DNA of 64,000 nt from Enterococcus pingfangensis (GTDB lineage: Bacteria; Bacillota; Bacilli; Lactobacillales; Enterococcaceae), in the NCBI RefSeq assembly GCF_005405205.1, contig NZ_BJDP01000007.1, forward strand, positions 124,001 through 188,000. Reading direction: 5' to 3'. Made by a program: the position numbers and the translations under genes. The stretch's first letter is position 1. Every line of letters begins with the position of its first letter. A model generated the notes under the pieces. The model had not been told where the DNA came from. It made no database searches and saw nothing but the letters and a program-made list of their open reading frames with translations. Of the stretch, positions 1 through 8,791 are shown piece after piece.

Positions 1-1
1 C

Positions 2-370
2 ATTACTTTTTATGAAGATGTCTTTAAGACAAAACCGGCACAGATCATGACGTTTGGCCAAATGCCCCCCGATGATAATAATCCCGTCGATGATTCTATC
101 AAAGATTTAGTATTGCACGCGAACTTGCAGATCAATGATACGAATGTCATGATCTCTGATAGTCCGGAAAGTTTAGCGTCACCAAGAATTATCGGAAATA
201 CTGTCGCTTTGGTTTTCAATGCAACAACGGCTGAAGAAGCTTTAGAGATTTTTCAACGTTTAGCGGAAAATGGTACTGTTCTGCTTCCGCTTGAAAAAAC
301 ATTTTGGGCAGAATTATACGGAATGGTCAAAGATCAATATGACGTAAATTGGTATATCAATTTTTTATAA
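2..370 (+). CDS. VOC/PhnB-like protein, 5' end cut by window edge
   Basis: The reading frame is open from base 2 and begins with ITFYEDVF, the usual first helix of PhnB-type VOC (glyoxalase/bleomycin-resistance fold) domains, so the gene starts before the window; the ATG at 47 is internal. The visible 122 residues are most of one VOC domain, ending in DVNWYINF, where this family usually has an NWQI-like motif. Members are often mislabelled 3-demethylubiquinone methyltransferase; no catalysis can be assigned from sequence. The stop codon overlaps the ribosome-binding site of the next gene, which is also a VOC protein, so the two are probably co-transcribed. Confidence 0.8.
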   Translation: MTFYEDVFKTKPAQIMTFGQMPPDDNNPVDDSIKDLVLHANLQINDTNVMISDSPESLASPRIIGNTVALVFNATTAEEALEIFQRLAENGTVLLPLEKTFWAELYGMVKDQYDVNWYINFL

Positions 371-382
371 GGAGGAAATTTT

Positions 383-1255
383 ATGGAACAGCAATTTGGT
401 TGTTGTTTATGGTTTGACGGACAGCTGGCTGAAGCTGCCGCTTTTTATACTTCGACTTTTGAAAATAGCCGAATAAAAGATGAAACTTATTATATTACAG
501 ATGAACATGGCACAATCGGTGATTTACTGACGATCACATTAGATTTAGCTGGCTGTGAATTTCTCTTACTAAATGGCGGGGATACTTTTAAACCGACTCC
601 GGCAGTCTCGTATGTTGTTAACTGTGAAAACGAAGAGCAGCTGAATCGTGTTTGGCAAGAATTGAATCAAGCTGGTCAAACATTGATGCCGTTGATGGAT
701 TATCCAGAACTGGGAAAATACGGTTGGACCAATGACCGCTATGGTTTTTCTTGGCAAGTTCGCTTAGAAGGTACTGCACAAACGATCGTGCCCTGCATCA
801 TGTTTGCAAATGAAAATTTTGGTCTGGCTCAAGCTGCGATCGATGAATGGATCACCGTATTTGGTGGAAAACAAAATTTTGCGGTCAAAGAAGACGAACA
901 TCTGCGAGCCGCCGGGTTTCAGTTGCGCGGGCAAGATCTGATCATTATGGACAGCCCAGAAAAACACGCCTTTGATTTTTCTATGGGAAATTCCTTTTAT
1001 TTCTATTTCAACGATCAAGCCGACATCGATCACGTATGGGATGCAATCACTGCTGCTGGAAAAGAATGGCCCTGCGGCTGGATGGAAGATCGCTACGGTG
1101 TCTATTGGCAAACTGTTAATAAACAACTGCTCGCTTGGACTAACGACCCAGATCCAGTAAAAGCGAAACGCGCGACCCAAGAGCTGTATAAAATGAAAAA
1201 AATCAATCTTGCTCAGATCCAACGAGCGCATGATGGAACAATTGAATCCGCTTGA
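383..1255 (+). CDS. Two-domain VOC/PhnB-like protein
   Basis: This 290-residue protein carries two VOC-type modules in tandem. The first (about 1-130) contains CCLWFDGQ, AAAFYTSTF and the closing YGFSWQV; the second (about 133-255) starts at PCIMFANENFG and closes with YGVYWQTV. The AGGAGG at 371-376 lies 6 bases before the ATG and supports the start. VOC folds bind metals, antibiotics or small hydrophobic molecules, but the substrate cannot be read from sequence. It follows a single-domain relative by 12 bases and is followed by a strong terminator. The family call is firm; the function is unknown. Confidence 0.85.
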   Translation: MEQQFGCCLWFDGQLAEAAAFYTSTFENSRIKDETYYITDEHGTIGDLLTITLDLAGCEFLLLNGGDTFKPTPAVSYVVNCENEEQLNRVWQELNQAGQTLMPLMDYPELGKYGWTNDRYGFSWQVRLEGTAQTIVPCIMFANENFGLAQAAIDEWITVFGGKQNFAVKEDEHLRAAGFQLRGQDLIIMDSPEKHAFDFSMGNSFYFYFNDQADIDHVWDAITAAGKEWPCGWMEDRYGVYWQTVNKQLLAWTNDPDPVKAKRATQELYKMKKINLAQIQRAHDGTIESA

Positions 1256-1300
1256 AGTTAATTGCGGGAGTCATTTTTTCAAGTGACACCAGACGCTTAC

Positions 1301-1338
1301 GCTGAAATCCTTCGTTTATCAAGGATTTCGGCTTTTTA
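1301..1338 (+). terminator. Rho-independent terminator after the VOC gene pair
   Basis: A 12-bp stem, GCTGAAATCCTT paired with AAGGATTTCGGC (one G-T wobble), has an 8-base loop and runs into TTTTT. It lies 45 bases after the stop of the two-domain VOC gene. Confidence 0.9.
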
Positions 1339-1548
1339 TCTATTTGTTCTATTTTAAAAAAAACCAACAACCAAGAATTTTCACTCGAGGTTATTGGCCC
1401 TGTGGTTTAGCAGTATTCACTTCGTAATCGTTATTTTAATCAATCTAGTGTTCTTGCTTAGATTTAATGTAGTAGTAAAAAATTTTTTAGTTCAATACCT
1501 ATCCGTGTTTTATTTTCACATACTGGCAAAATAACTTTCTAATCTATC

Positions 1549-2472
1549 TTAGTCTATTTCAAATCTATCTTTATTTTCTTCTGCAAACTCCTTGAATGAA
1601 GTTAATTTGATACCATAAGTTTTTAATAGATCAATGTCAACATCATAGCCAGAGATATTATTCCACTCCTCACTACGTGCACTTAATATATGCACTCCTT
1701 CTGCTAGCGCATCATCAGAACTAAGTGTAACAATTTTGAAGGCCTTGCCAGTTACTGCTGAAATAGTCGCAGCAATTTCATTATAAGTCAATGATTCAGC
1801 AGCTAACTCGATACTTTTGTGACTGAACTTTTCTGGATTGGCAAAGGCGGCAACAGCAAATTTTGCCACATCAGTCATCGCGATATGATCGATGCGCGTA
1901 TCCGACAATACCACCGTTCTTATTTCTCCCTGCTCGAACAGTGGATACATGAACTTAGCTTTTTCAGTAAAGTTTTCCATCATCGCAGCTGGTTTCAAGA
2001 TCGTCCACTCCGCAAAACCAGCAGAACGAACCGCTTCTTCAATATCCCATTTATCGGTCCAATACTTTTCAAACCAATAACCGGTGCCCCATTTCGGAAA
2101 TTCTTTGTATCTGCTGGTGGCAGCAACAGACGTGTGCACAAACTGTTTGACACCATTCTTAATAGCACTGTGAATCAAAGCAGAAGCTTGTTTGCGTTCT
2201 CTGTCAGTTTCAACGGTATCTATACCAGAGATTGGCACAGAAAATACAGCGTCGACATCTTTCATTGCATTATCTAAAGAAGCAGGATCATCGAAATCTC
2301 CCACAACAGCTTTTGCCCCTTTTTGAATTAGTTCTTGAGCTTTTACTTTTGCTTTATCCCGCACTAAAATACGAACGTTAAACCCTTGCTTTAACGCTTC
2401 CTCAGCTACCGCACTGCCCTGGATTCCAGTGGCGCCGGTAACTAAAATTAATTTTTGTTTGTTTGAATTCAT
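1549..2472 (-). CDS. NmrA-like NAD(P)-dependent oxidoreductase
   Basis: The 307-residue protein begins with LILVTGATGIQGSAVAE, the glycine-rich dinucleotide-binding loop of the NmrA-like/atypical SDR family, and keeps the NmrA layout (RDKAK after beta-2, VVGDFDD after beta-3). Relatives include quinone reductases such as E. coli YtfG/QorB and regulatory NmrA proteins that only sense NAD(P). The divergent neighbour is an HxlR regulator, as in E. coli ytfG/ytfH, so a redox or quinone-stress role is a reasonable inference. An AAAGGTGA-type ribosome-binding site precedes the ATG. The substrate is unknown. Confidence 0.8.
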   Translation of the reverse strand: MNSNKQKLILVTGATGIQGSAVAEEALKQGFNVRILVRDKAKVKAQELIQKGAKAVVGDFDDPASLDNAMKDVDAVFSVPISGIDTVETDRERKQASALIHSAIKNGVKQFVHTSVAATSRYKEFPKWGTGYWFEKYWTDKWDIEEAVRSAGFAEWTILKPAAMMENFTEKAKFMYPLFEQGEIRTVVLSDTRIDHIAMTDVAKFAVAAFANPEKFSHKSIELAAESLTYNEIAATISAVTGKAFKIVTLSSDDALAEGVHILSARSEEWNNISGYDVDIDLLKTYGIKLTSFKEFAEENKDRFEID

Positions 2473-2675
2473 GATAAATCACCTTTCAAATATAAATTTT
2501 TATTCAACTGTTTTTAATCTTCTATGAAGCTTTCCATCAGCTACACTAACCTTCAAAAATTGGTTCACTTTATTTTGTTTCGATCGATAAACTCTTTTCT
2601 ATCATTTGAACAAGATATTTAAAAACTATACCAACCATGTTATACTCACTTTATTGTTTTTAGATTAAAAATTCA

Positions 2676-2716
2676 AGTACTGTCTTTTTTGATAGGTACT
2701 ATGTTTTTTGGTAGTA
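2676..2716 (+). promoter_or_regulatory. Candidate HxlR operator: overlapping inverted repeats
   Basis: Two inverted repeats share a GTACTA core just ahead of the HxlR gene: AGTAC-N15-GTACT (2676-2700) and TACTA-N10-TAGTA (2697-2716). An extended -10-like TGTTATACT lies at 2638-2646, with no good -35 box. Autoregulation through such repeats is usual for HxlR proteins; that this one binds here is inference. Confidence 0.4.
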
Positions 2717-2752
2717 ATGATGTTTCAAGCTTTTTTAGGAGGAAATTATTTA

Positions 2753-3076
2753 ATGGAGAATACAAAATATTATTCACCTGAGTGTGGTTTAGCGAAAGTT
2801 CAGAAAATACTAGGCGGAAAGTGGAAATTGGTATTACTCTGGTCTCTTTCAGAGCAACCTAGACGCTTTGGCGAAATTAACCGCTACTTCCCAGAAATGA
2901 CACAAGCCATGTTGACAAAACAATTGAGAGAATTAGAACATGATAAACTTGTTCATCGTGAAGTTTATCAGGAAGTTCCTCCCAAAGTGGAATATTCATT
3001 AACAGAGTTAGGGGAAAATTTTTTCCCAATCATAGAGTCAATGTTCGAGTGGGGAGAAAAAAATCTAGCAGACTGA
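2753..3076 (+). CDS. HxlR-family transcriptional regulator
   Basis: A 107-residue winged-helix protein with the HxlR hallmarks: a Cys near the N-terminus (SPECG, Cys11), LGGKWKLVLLWSL, then FGEI, MTQAMLTKQLRELE and the wing VEYSLTELG. I start it at 2753 because AGGAGG at 2737-2742 precedes that ATG and MENTKYYSPEC fits the family; the upstream ATG at 2708 has no ribosome-binding site. In relatives such as B. subtilis YodB and HypR the N-terminal Cys senses quinones or disulfide stress. The gene is divergent from the NmrA-like oxidoreductase, the probable target. Confidence 0.88.
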   Translation: MENTKYYSPECGLAKVQKILGGKWKLVLLWSLSEQPRRFGEINRYFPEMTQAMLTKQLRELEHDKLVHREVYQEVPPKVEYSLTELGENFFPIIESMFEWGEKNLAD

Positions 3077-3151
3077 ACTGCTCAGATAGATCAGTCTCAC
3101 CGAAAAAATGAATATGAAAAATCATGCATGAGGAATTTATAAAAATCGTGA

Positions 3152-3187
3152 GGGGTGCGGCAAAAGTCTTGTCACACCTTTTTTTAA
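3152..3187 (+). terminator. Terminator after the HxlR gene
   Basis: GGTGCGGCAA pairs with TTGTCACACC (one mismatch, one wobble) around a short loop and is followed by seven T. The core resembles the hairpins at 5705, 34284 and 44174. Confidence 0.8.
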
Positions 3188-3281
3188 ATTTAACGATGAA
3201 AAGCAGCTTCTTCAGAAATAAGTCAAAATTTCTTGAAACTCTCCTCTGCTGTCACAACTATTTTTCATAAAAATCAACTTT

Positions 3282-3311
3282 TTGCTTCTCTTCCTTCTTA
3301 TATGCTATACT
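3282..3311 (+). promoter_or_regulatory. Promoter of helD
   Basis: TTGCTT (3282-3287), an 18-base spacer and TATACT (3306-3311), with TG one base before the -10 (extended -10). It lies 48 bases upstream of the helD ATG. Confidence 0.7.
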
Positions 3312-3358
3312 ATTATGCTGTTATAAACAGTGGATGGAAAAACAAAGGGGGATGCTCA

Positions 3359-5641
3359 ATGAACGCACGTGAATACGAACAAGAGCACGTCCAACAAACA
3401 AGCGCTTTGATCCAACAGGAACTAGCCTTTTTGGACAACCAAAAGAAAGAAACCAAAGCAAAATTTGATACCGACATGTTAGAAAATGCCGGTCAAAGAA
3501 TTCAAGGTGGTTCCTTCGAGGCTTTAGCTGAAACAATGGCAGACACAAGGCAGCATGAAGCTGAATTGCTTTTGCGTTATCAGACACTTGCTTCTCAGGA
3601 AAAACGGCAAAGAGTGCTTAAATTGATGGGAGAAAATCCCTATTTTGCCCGAATCGATTTTAAAGAAGATCAAGAAACCGAGACCTTGTATTTAGGAATT
3701 TCTTCTTTGCGGGATGCGCAGGAAGAAACGGTTGTAATCGACTGGCGCGCACCGATCGCCAATCTTTATTATGAAGGCACGTTGGGACAAACAGAATACG
3801 AAGCGCATGACGCGATCATTCCGATCGAATTGCAATTGAAACGTCAATTCAAGATTCGTGAAGGCCAGATTTTATCAATGGTGGATACATCAGAAGCGAT
3901 CAACGATGATTTTCTCTTAGAAATTTTAGATGAAGCGTCTTCGAATCATATGAAAAATATCGTTGCTACGATCCAACGTTCACAAAATGAGATCATTCGT
4001 GATGCGAGAAGTAAAGTCTTAGTAGTCGAAGGAATCGCCGGCAGCGGTAAAACATCTGCCTTGCTGCAACGAGTCGCCTACTTGCTCTACCACAATCGCA
4101 AATGGTTAGATAACGAACAAGTTTTACTATTTTCTCCTAACCATATCTTTTCAGATTATATCTCAACTGTCTTGCCGTCATTAGGCGAAAGCGGCATCCC
4201 GACCGAAACATTTAAAACATTTTTGAGCGCCTTATTGCCGACTTATCAGATTCATACGGAAGAAAGTCATGAAGAAGTCTTCCTTTCCGGTCAAGACGAT
4301 CGAATCTTGCGGGCTAAAAGCAGTTTTGCAATTGTCCAGGAATTGTATAATTATGTTGAACGGATCGCGCCATTCGGACCTTTGTTCCGCGATATCAAAT
4401 TGAAGCAAGAAGTCTTGATCTCGAAAAAACAAATTCGTAATTGGTATCAAGAAGCCAATCCTGAATTGCCAATGTATCAGCGGATGCAATTACTGCAAAC
4501 AAAACTTTTGAAAAAATTAGGCGGCTTAGAAAAAGACGAAATGAAAAAAGATTGGGCTAAAGAAGCGGCTGATGAGTTGATCGAAGCGGCTTTTGTCAAC
4601 AACCCCAATATGGAAGATTCAGAAAAAGCTGAACGTCGGTTGAGGCGGCAAATGACTCAAAAAGTCGTCCGCAAAAAACTAAAACCTCTGCGCAGACAAA
4701 TCACTCGTTTTGGTTTCATCAATTATGCGAAACAATATCTCCATTTCTTGCAAAATGTTCCAAATCGTTTGTTGGCCCATTACCAATTGACACAAGAGGA
4801 TTGGAAATTGATGCTCGAAGAACTATTAAATGATTTCAAACGGAAAGACCTTAGTTTAGAAGACGGGACATTATTGTTCCTATTGATGAAATCGATCCAT
4901 CCGCTAGATGTGAAGCAAAAAGCGCGTTTCATTTTTATCGATGAGATGCAAGACTTTTCTCCTGCACAAGTTGCTTTGCTGCGCCATTTGTATCCTAAAG
5001 CGACCTATACTTTATGTGGCGACTTGAATCAAAAAGTTTTTGGAAATGAAAGCATGGTCCATTCTTTGGCACAGATTTTCCCTGATCAGTCATTGACTCA
5101 TTTTGAATTGACTACCAGCTATCGGTCAACTGAAGAAATCACTAATTTTGCCAACCAATTTTTGACGCAAGAAAACCGCGTGGAATTGACGGCTCGGGTC
5201 GGCGATCTGCCAAAAGTTTATTATACAAATAACTCTCGGCAAATGATCGATGGTTTGATCCAACAGATTGAAGAAACCGCTGAGGCAGCCAAATATTGGC
5301 GGACAGCCATCATCGCTAAAACGGTTGAAGAATGTCAGGCTCTTTACGATCAATTGACTCCTGAACAAAAAACTCAAGTCCAACTATTGGTTGATGAAGA
5401 AGACTTCATGAAAAAAAATCTAATCATCATCCCGACTTATTTAGCGAAGGGATTAGAATTTGACCGGGTCTTTGCTTGGAACGTTTCACCTGAAAATTAC
5501 TATACAGAACAAGACAAACTGATTCTTTATACTGTCTGCACCCGTGCGATGCATGAACTAAATCTGTTAGTCATCGGCAAACAAAGCCCTTTGTTGGAAA
5601 TGATCCCAGCAGATCTTTATGTTCAAAAATCACTAAATTAA
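3359..5641 (+). CDS. helD: HelD-like RNA polymerase recycling ATPase (UvrD/Rep-type)
   Basis: This 760-residue protein has a helical N-terminal arm (1-80), Walker A GIAGSGKT near residue 227, Walker B FIFIDEMQD near 526 and a superfamily-1 motif TTSYRS. The VIDWRAPIANLYYE block between arm and Walker A is typical of HelD rather than UvrD. The start at 3359 is chosen because GGGGG at 3347-3351 sits 7 bases ahead and a good promoter lies between it and the earlier in-frame ATG at 3233. In B. subtilis HelD pries stalled RNA polymerase off DNA using ATP. The gene stands alone between its own promoter and terminator. Confidence 0.88.
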   Translation: MNAREYEQEHVQQTSALIQQELAFLDNQKKETKAKFDTDMLENAGQRIQGGSFEALAETMADTRQHEAELLLRYQTLASQEKRQRVLKLMGENPYFARIDFKEDQETETLYLGISSLRDAQEETVVIDWRAPIANLYYEGTLGQTEYEAHDAIIPIELQLKRQFKIREGQILSMVDTSEAINDDFLLEILDEASSNHMKNIVATIQRSQNEIIRDARSKVLVVEGIAGSGKTSALLQRVAYLLYHNRKWLDNEQVLLFSPNHIFSDYISTVLPSLGESGIPTETFKTFLSALLPTYQIHTEESHEEVFLSGQDDRILRAKSSFAIVQELYNYVERIAPFGPLFRDIKLKQEVLISKKQIRNWYQEANPELPMYQRMQLLQTKLLKKLGGLEKDEMKKDWAKEAADELIEAAFVNNPNMEDSEKAERRLRRQMTQKVVRKKLKPLRRQITRFGFINYAKQYLHFLQNVPNRLLAHYQLTQEDWKLMLEELLNDFKRKDLSLEDGTLLFLLMKSIHPLDVKQKARFIFIDEMQDFSPAQVALLRHLYPKATYTLCGDLNQKVFGNESMVHSLAQIFPDQSLTHFELTTSYRSTEEITNFANQFLTQENRVELTARVGDLPKVYYTNNSRQMIDGLIQQIEETAEAAKYWRTAIIAKTVEECQALYDQLTPEQKTQVQLLVDEEDFMKKNLIIIPTYLAKGLEFDRVFAWNVSPENYYTEQDKLILYTVCTRAMHELNLLVIGKQSPLLEMIPADLYVQKSLN

Positions 5642-5643
5642 CC

Positions 5644-5690
5644 AAACAACTCGGTGAAGAAGTCTTCACCGAGTTGTTTAGCATTTTATT
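5644..5690 (+). terminator. Terminator of helD
   Basis: A perfect 15-bp stem, AAACAACTCGGTGAA with TTCACCGAGTTGTTT, has a 6-base loop and is followed by a T-rich run. It starts three bases after the stop codon. Confidence 0.85.
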
Positions 5691-5694
5691 TATT

Positions 5695-5737
5695 CACTAA
5701 AATAAGCGGGTGTGACAAGGCTTTTGTCACACCCGCT
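5695..5737 (-). terminator. Terminator of yebC
   Basis: A perfect 14-bp stem (5705-5718 with 5724-5737) reads AGCGGGTGTGACAA on either strand and is followed on the minus strand by TTATTTTAG. It sits eight bases after the yebC stop and back-to-back with the helD terminator. Confidence 0.85.
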
Positions 5738-5744
5738 AGTTGCT

Positions 5745-6464
5745 TTAATCTTCTAATTCCACATTGTGGTAGATTTGCTGAACATCTTCTAATTCATCCA
5801 GTACATCGATCATTTTTTCGAACTTCTCTAGATCTTCACCAGTCAATGTTACTTCATTTTGCGGAATCATTTGCATTTCAGCAACTGAAAATTCTGTGAT
5901 TCCTTTTTCTTTCAAAGCTTCTTGGATCGCATTGAAATCTTCTGGTTCGCCGTAAACGATAATTTGACCTTCTTCATCCACCACATCACGCACATCGATC
6001 TCTTTATCCATCAAGTATTCCAAAATTTCATCGGCATCATCACCGGCAAAACCAAACAATGCAGTGTTGTCGAACATGTAAGCAACTGCACCAGAAACCC
6101 CCATGTTCCCGCCGTTTTTACCAAAGGCCGCCCGAACGTCTGAAGCTGTCCGATTGACATTGTTTGTCAGCGCATCAACGATCACCATTGAACCATTAGG
6201 ACCGAAGCCTTCGTAACGCAATTCTTGGAAAGTCTCGTCGCCAGATCCTTTCGCTTTTTCAATTGCTCGATCAATGATATGTTTTGGAACATTATACGTT
6301 TTTGCCCGTTCAATAACGAAACGTAATTTTTGATTTGCATGCGGATCAGGTTCACCTGATTTTGCTGCTGCATAAATCTCAATTCCAAATTTAGCGTAAA
6401 TTTTACTGTTGTTTGCATCCTTCGCGGTCTTTTTAGCCACGATATTCGCCCATTTACGTCCCAT
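5745..6464 (-). CDS. yebC: YebC/PmpR-family protein (TACO1-like)
   Basis: The 239-residue product starts [12 protein letters not shown] and contains [16 protein letters not shown], the [11 protein letters not shown] block and [16 protein letters not shown], all diagnostic of YebC. The opening resembles the YebC2/YeeI branch of Firmicutes. Members were first annotated as DNA-binding regulators; the mitochondrial homologue TACO1 and recent bacterial work tie the family to translation, relieving ribosome stalling on proline-rich stretches. It has its own promoter and terminator, so it is monocistronic. The family call is firm; whether it acts on DNA or ribosomes cannot be told here. Confidence 0.92.
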   Translation of the reverse strand: MGRKWANIVAKKTAKDANNSKIYAKFGIEIYAAAKSGEPDPHANQKLRFVIERAKTYNVPKHIIDRAIEKAKGSGDETFQELRYEGFGPNGSMVIVDALTNNVNRTASDVRAAFGKNGGNMGVSGAVAYMFDNTALFGFAGDDADEILEYLMDKEIDVRDVVDEEGQIIVYGEPEDFNAIQEALKEKGITEFSVAEMQMIPQNEVTLTGEDLEKFEKMIDVLDELEDVQQIYHNVELED

Positions 6465-6500
6465 ATTTTCACTTCTCTTTCGTTAATTTCATACTTTCTC

Positions 6501-6529
6501 ATTATAACGACTCACTTACACTTTGGAAA
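6501..6529 (-). promoter_or_regulatory. Promoter of yebC
   Basis: Read on the minus strand: TTTCCA, a 17-base spacer, then a consensus TATAAT (6506-6501), 37 bases upstream of the yebC ATG. Confidence 0.75.
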
Positions 6530-6536
6530 GTATTTT

Positions 6537-7679
6537 TTATACTCGAATCGGAAATCGGCCGATTGTTTGCTCTTGCGGGTGAATCAATTGATAGATTTGA
6601 TCCGCACGATATGTCAAAAAATGCTTTTCTTTTTCTTGCTGACCGATCTTTGCGGCTATCGGCAAAGAGACTTGTTTTTTTATCTGATTCAAATACTTCT
6701 GCCCTTGCTCTGTGAAACCTAAAATATGCAGCATTGAATTTTCTTGTTCCGCTTTTATCTCAGTGACTTTCACTTGCAGCAAAACATAGGTCAGCAGCCG
6801 TTGTAAGCGCGGTTTGGTGTAGCGTTTCGTACGGATTGTTTGCAAAAATCCAGCAAAATCCGGCGCCGCTTGTTCAACTAGCCGATGTTCTAAGCCTTCT
6901 GTCATTTGATAAATTTCTCGAAGATCTGCTAAAGAATTTGCTCGCAATTGGTAATTTAAATACGGCCAAAAATCTTCCCATGAGATTGCTGTCTGTTTGA
7001 GTTCTTGCAGCATTTCCCTTGGGACAAATGCCGCGACTTCTTCCTCACCCGCTAAAACGGCTTGCCTGATCCCGGTCGCACTGGCAAACTGATCAGCAGG
7101 TAATGTCTGATCATGATACCCTTGATCTTTTCGCGGCAATGGAAAGAGTTCCATCGGACGATTATAAGCCGCATTTTCTTTGGCATAACTTAACCCTAAC
7201 AAATGATTTGGTGGGAAATTTTGCGCCTTCGGATACAATCGAGAGACGACTTCAGCCATTTTTTCAGGATAACTCCAACCGATCGGTAATTCGTGAAAAA
7301 GCTGATCAATCGCTGCTTTTTCTTCAATAAAAAAACGACCATAGCCGGCATAATCAAATACGGTGTCACTGTCTGTACCAAAACAGAGCGCATCACAATT
7401 TAATGCTTGTAAAAACTTGATGCTGCCTTTAGCGAAATAATCGGCAGATTGGACTGCCCACGCAAAGGGCAATTCGATCACAAGATCCACTCCATTTTGT
7501 AACGCCGTCTGGGCACGTGCCCACTTGTCGACGATCGCCGGCTCTCCTCGCTGCAAAAAATTCCCGCTCATCACGGCTACTACAACATCCGCGCCACTCA
7601 ACTCGCGCGCCTTTTCCGCATGATAGCGATGCCCATTGTGAAAAGGATTGTACTCCACCACAATTCCGCAACTTCGCAT
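6537..7679 (-). CDS. tmcAL: tRNA(Met) cytidine acetate ligase (YlbM/TmcAL)
   Basis: The 380-residue protein opens with GIVVEYNPFHNGHRYH, the HIGH-type nucleotide-binding motif of the YlbM family, followed by VMSGNFLQRGEPAI. B. subtilis TmcAL uses ATP and acetate to make N4-acetylcytidine at the wobble base of elongator tRNA-Met. I start at the ATG at 7679, preceded by GAAAGGAG seven bases away; the TTG at 7703 lies upstream of that ribosome-binding site. It follows yqeM, but a terminator sits in the 45-base gap, so its transcription depends on read-through or an unseen promoter. Confidence 0.93.
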   Translation of the reverse strand: MRSCGIVVEYNPFHNGHRYHAEKARELSGADVVVAVMSGNFLQRGEPAIVDKWARAQTALQNGVDLVIELPFAWAVQSADYFAKGSIKFLQALNCDALCFGTDSDTVFDYAGYGRFFIEEKAAIDQLFHELPIGWSYPEKMAEVVSRLYPKAQNFPPNHLLGLSYAKENAAYNRPMELFPLPRKDQGYHDQTLPADQFASATGIRQAVLAGEEEVAAFVPREMLQELKQTAISWEDFWPYLNYQLRANSLADLREIYQMTEGLEHRLVEQAAPDFAGFLQTIRTKRYTKPRLQRLLTYVLLQVKVTEIKAEQENSMLHILGFTEQGQKYLNQIKKQVSLPIAAKIGQQEKEKHFLTYRADQIYQLIHPQEQTIGRFPIRV

Positions 7680-7701
7680 CTTACTGCTCCTTTCTAATAA
7701 C

Positions 7702-7724
7702 AAAAAAACCGAGATCGCTCTCGG
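7702..7724 (-). terminator. Terminator between yqeM and tmcAL
   Basis: CCGAGA-tcgc-TCTCGG with a run of seven T on the minus strand. The hairpin touches the yqeM stop and its T-run ends 22 bases ahead of the tmcAL start, so it probably attenuates rather than isolates tmcAL. Confidence 0.75.
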
Positions 7725-8453
7725 CTATTTTTGACAGACAAAAAACCAGCGTTTACTTGTCTCATCAGGCTGTTCATCAGTGAAATCAGCAAAAACTTCA
7801 ACGTTAAAGCCAACTTCCGTCAGCATTTTTTGATACCGTGCCAACGGATAAGTCCGTTCTTTGTGTAATTCATCGAATCGTTCAAACACTTCCCCTTCTT
7901 TTTTTACAAAGAAAGTCAAAAAGTGTTCGATACTATGCTCCTCTTCACCAGGATAACTATCCCACAAAAAAGCGAACTCTTCTGTCTGATCGTGAAAACT
8001 ATACTCTGGGAAAACTTCATCGATCTGATACGTTGAATGGACATCAAAAATAAATGTTCCCGCTGTTTTTAATAACTGATAGACACCAGCAAAAACTTGT
8101 TTGACTTGCTGAGCATTTTGCATATAACAAAGCGAGTCAGAAAAACAAGTCACTGCCTGATACGTCCCAATGTCAGTCAGATCCAGCATATCGCCTGCGA
8201 CCCAGTTGATCGCGACTTCCGCTTGGATCGCACGATCACTGGCTAGTGTCAACATTTCTTCTGATAAATCTAAGCCCGTTACTTCAAAGCCGTGCTCAGC
8301 AAAAGCAACAGCTAAGGCGCCTGTACCGCAAGCAAGTTCTAAAACTTGATTTGTTGATTCTGGCAAATGACGCAATGAAAAATCCAGCCACTGTTGATAC
8401 AGCGTATCATCCATTACTTCGTCATAGACAAAAGCAAATGTTTCATAAGCCAT
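7725..8453 (-). CDS. yqeM: YqeM-like SAM-dependent methyltransferase
   Basis: A 242-residue class I methyltransferase. The SAM-binding motif I is VLELACGTGALAVAFA, preceded by the YqeM-type opening YETFAFVYDEVMDD, with the acidic end of strand 2 in GLDLS and motif AVTCFSDSLCYM further on. The substrate is unknown. The start is set at 8453 because its ATG overlaps the rsfS stop (TAATG), giving translational coupling; the GTG at 8465 has no spacing for a ribosome-binding site. It is the last gene of the yqeG operon, ending in a terminator. Confidence 0.88.
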   Translation of the reverse strand: MAYETFAFVYDEVMDDTLYQQWLDFSLRHLPESTNQVLELACGTGALAVAFAEHGFEVTGLDLSEEMLTLASDRAIQAEVAINWVAGDMLDLTDIGTYQAVTCFSDSLCYMQNAQQVKQVFAGVYQLLKTAGTFIFDVHSTYQIDEVFPEYSFHDQTEEFAFLWDSYPGEEEHSIEHFLTFFVKKEGEVFERFDELHKERTYPLARYQKMLTEVGFNVEVFADFTDEQPDETSKRWFFVCQK

Positions 8454-8791
8454 TAGTCTAACCACGCCTCGATATTTTCAAGCGGTGCATCCGACCATAA
8501 TTTTTCTAAATTATAAAATTCACGTTCAGAAGTGCTAAAGACATGGACGATCACATCGCCTAAGTCAATCAAGACCCATTTTCCGCCGTCTTTTCCTTCG
8601 ACCCGTTTAACTTCAACTTGCGCTTCTTCTTCTTTATCCACGATCGCATCTACGATTGCATTGATTTGACGATCAGAATTTGCTGAACAAATCATAAAAT
8701 AATCCGCCAACAATGAAACTTGTGATACATCCAATGCCACGATATCAGTCGCTCGTTTTGAATCGGCTGCCTTCACGGCAATTTCTAACAT
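8453..8791 (-). CDS. rsfS: Ribosomal silencing factor RsfS (start uncertain)
   Basis: The 112-residue sequence from the ATG at 8791 is RsfS/Iojap (DUF143): VKAADSKRATDIVALDV, ADYFMICSANSDRQ and GKWVLIDLGDVIVHVF. RsfS binds ribosomal protein uL14 and blocks subunit joining in starvation. The strong AGGAGG (8821-8816) is 24 bases from this ATG, too far for normal use. Reading further upstream in frame gives IESKNM before LEIAVKAADS, which looks like the missing family N-terminus, with an ATA at 8806 nine bases from the AGGAGG. The true start may therefore be a non-AUG codon. It is coupled to yqeM by a TAATG overlap. Confidence 0.9.
   Translation of the reverse strand: MLEIAVKAADSKRATDIVALDVSQVSLLADYFMICSANSDRQINAIVDAIVDKEEEAQVEVKRVEGKDGGKWVLIDLGDVIVHVFSTSEREFYNLEKLWSDAPLENIEAWLD

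Noticed and set aside
3233-3358. Longer helD start at 3233
   Set aside because: It lacks a ribosome-binding site, the extra residues are unlike HelD, and the best promoter lies inside this stretch.
5654-5899. Frame of 81 codons over the helD and yebC terminators
   Set aside because: It runs through two terminator hairpins and into the antisense of yebC.
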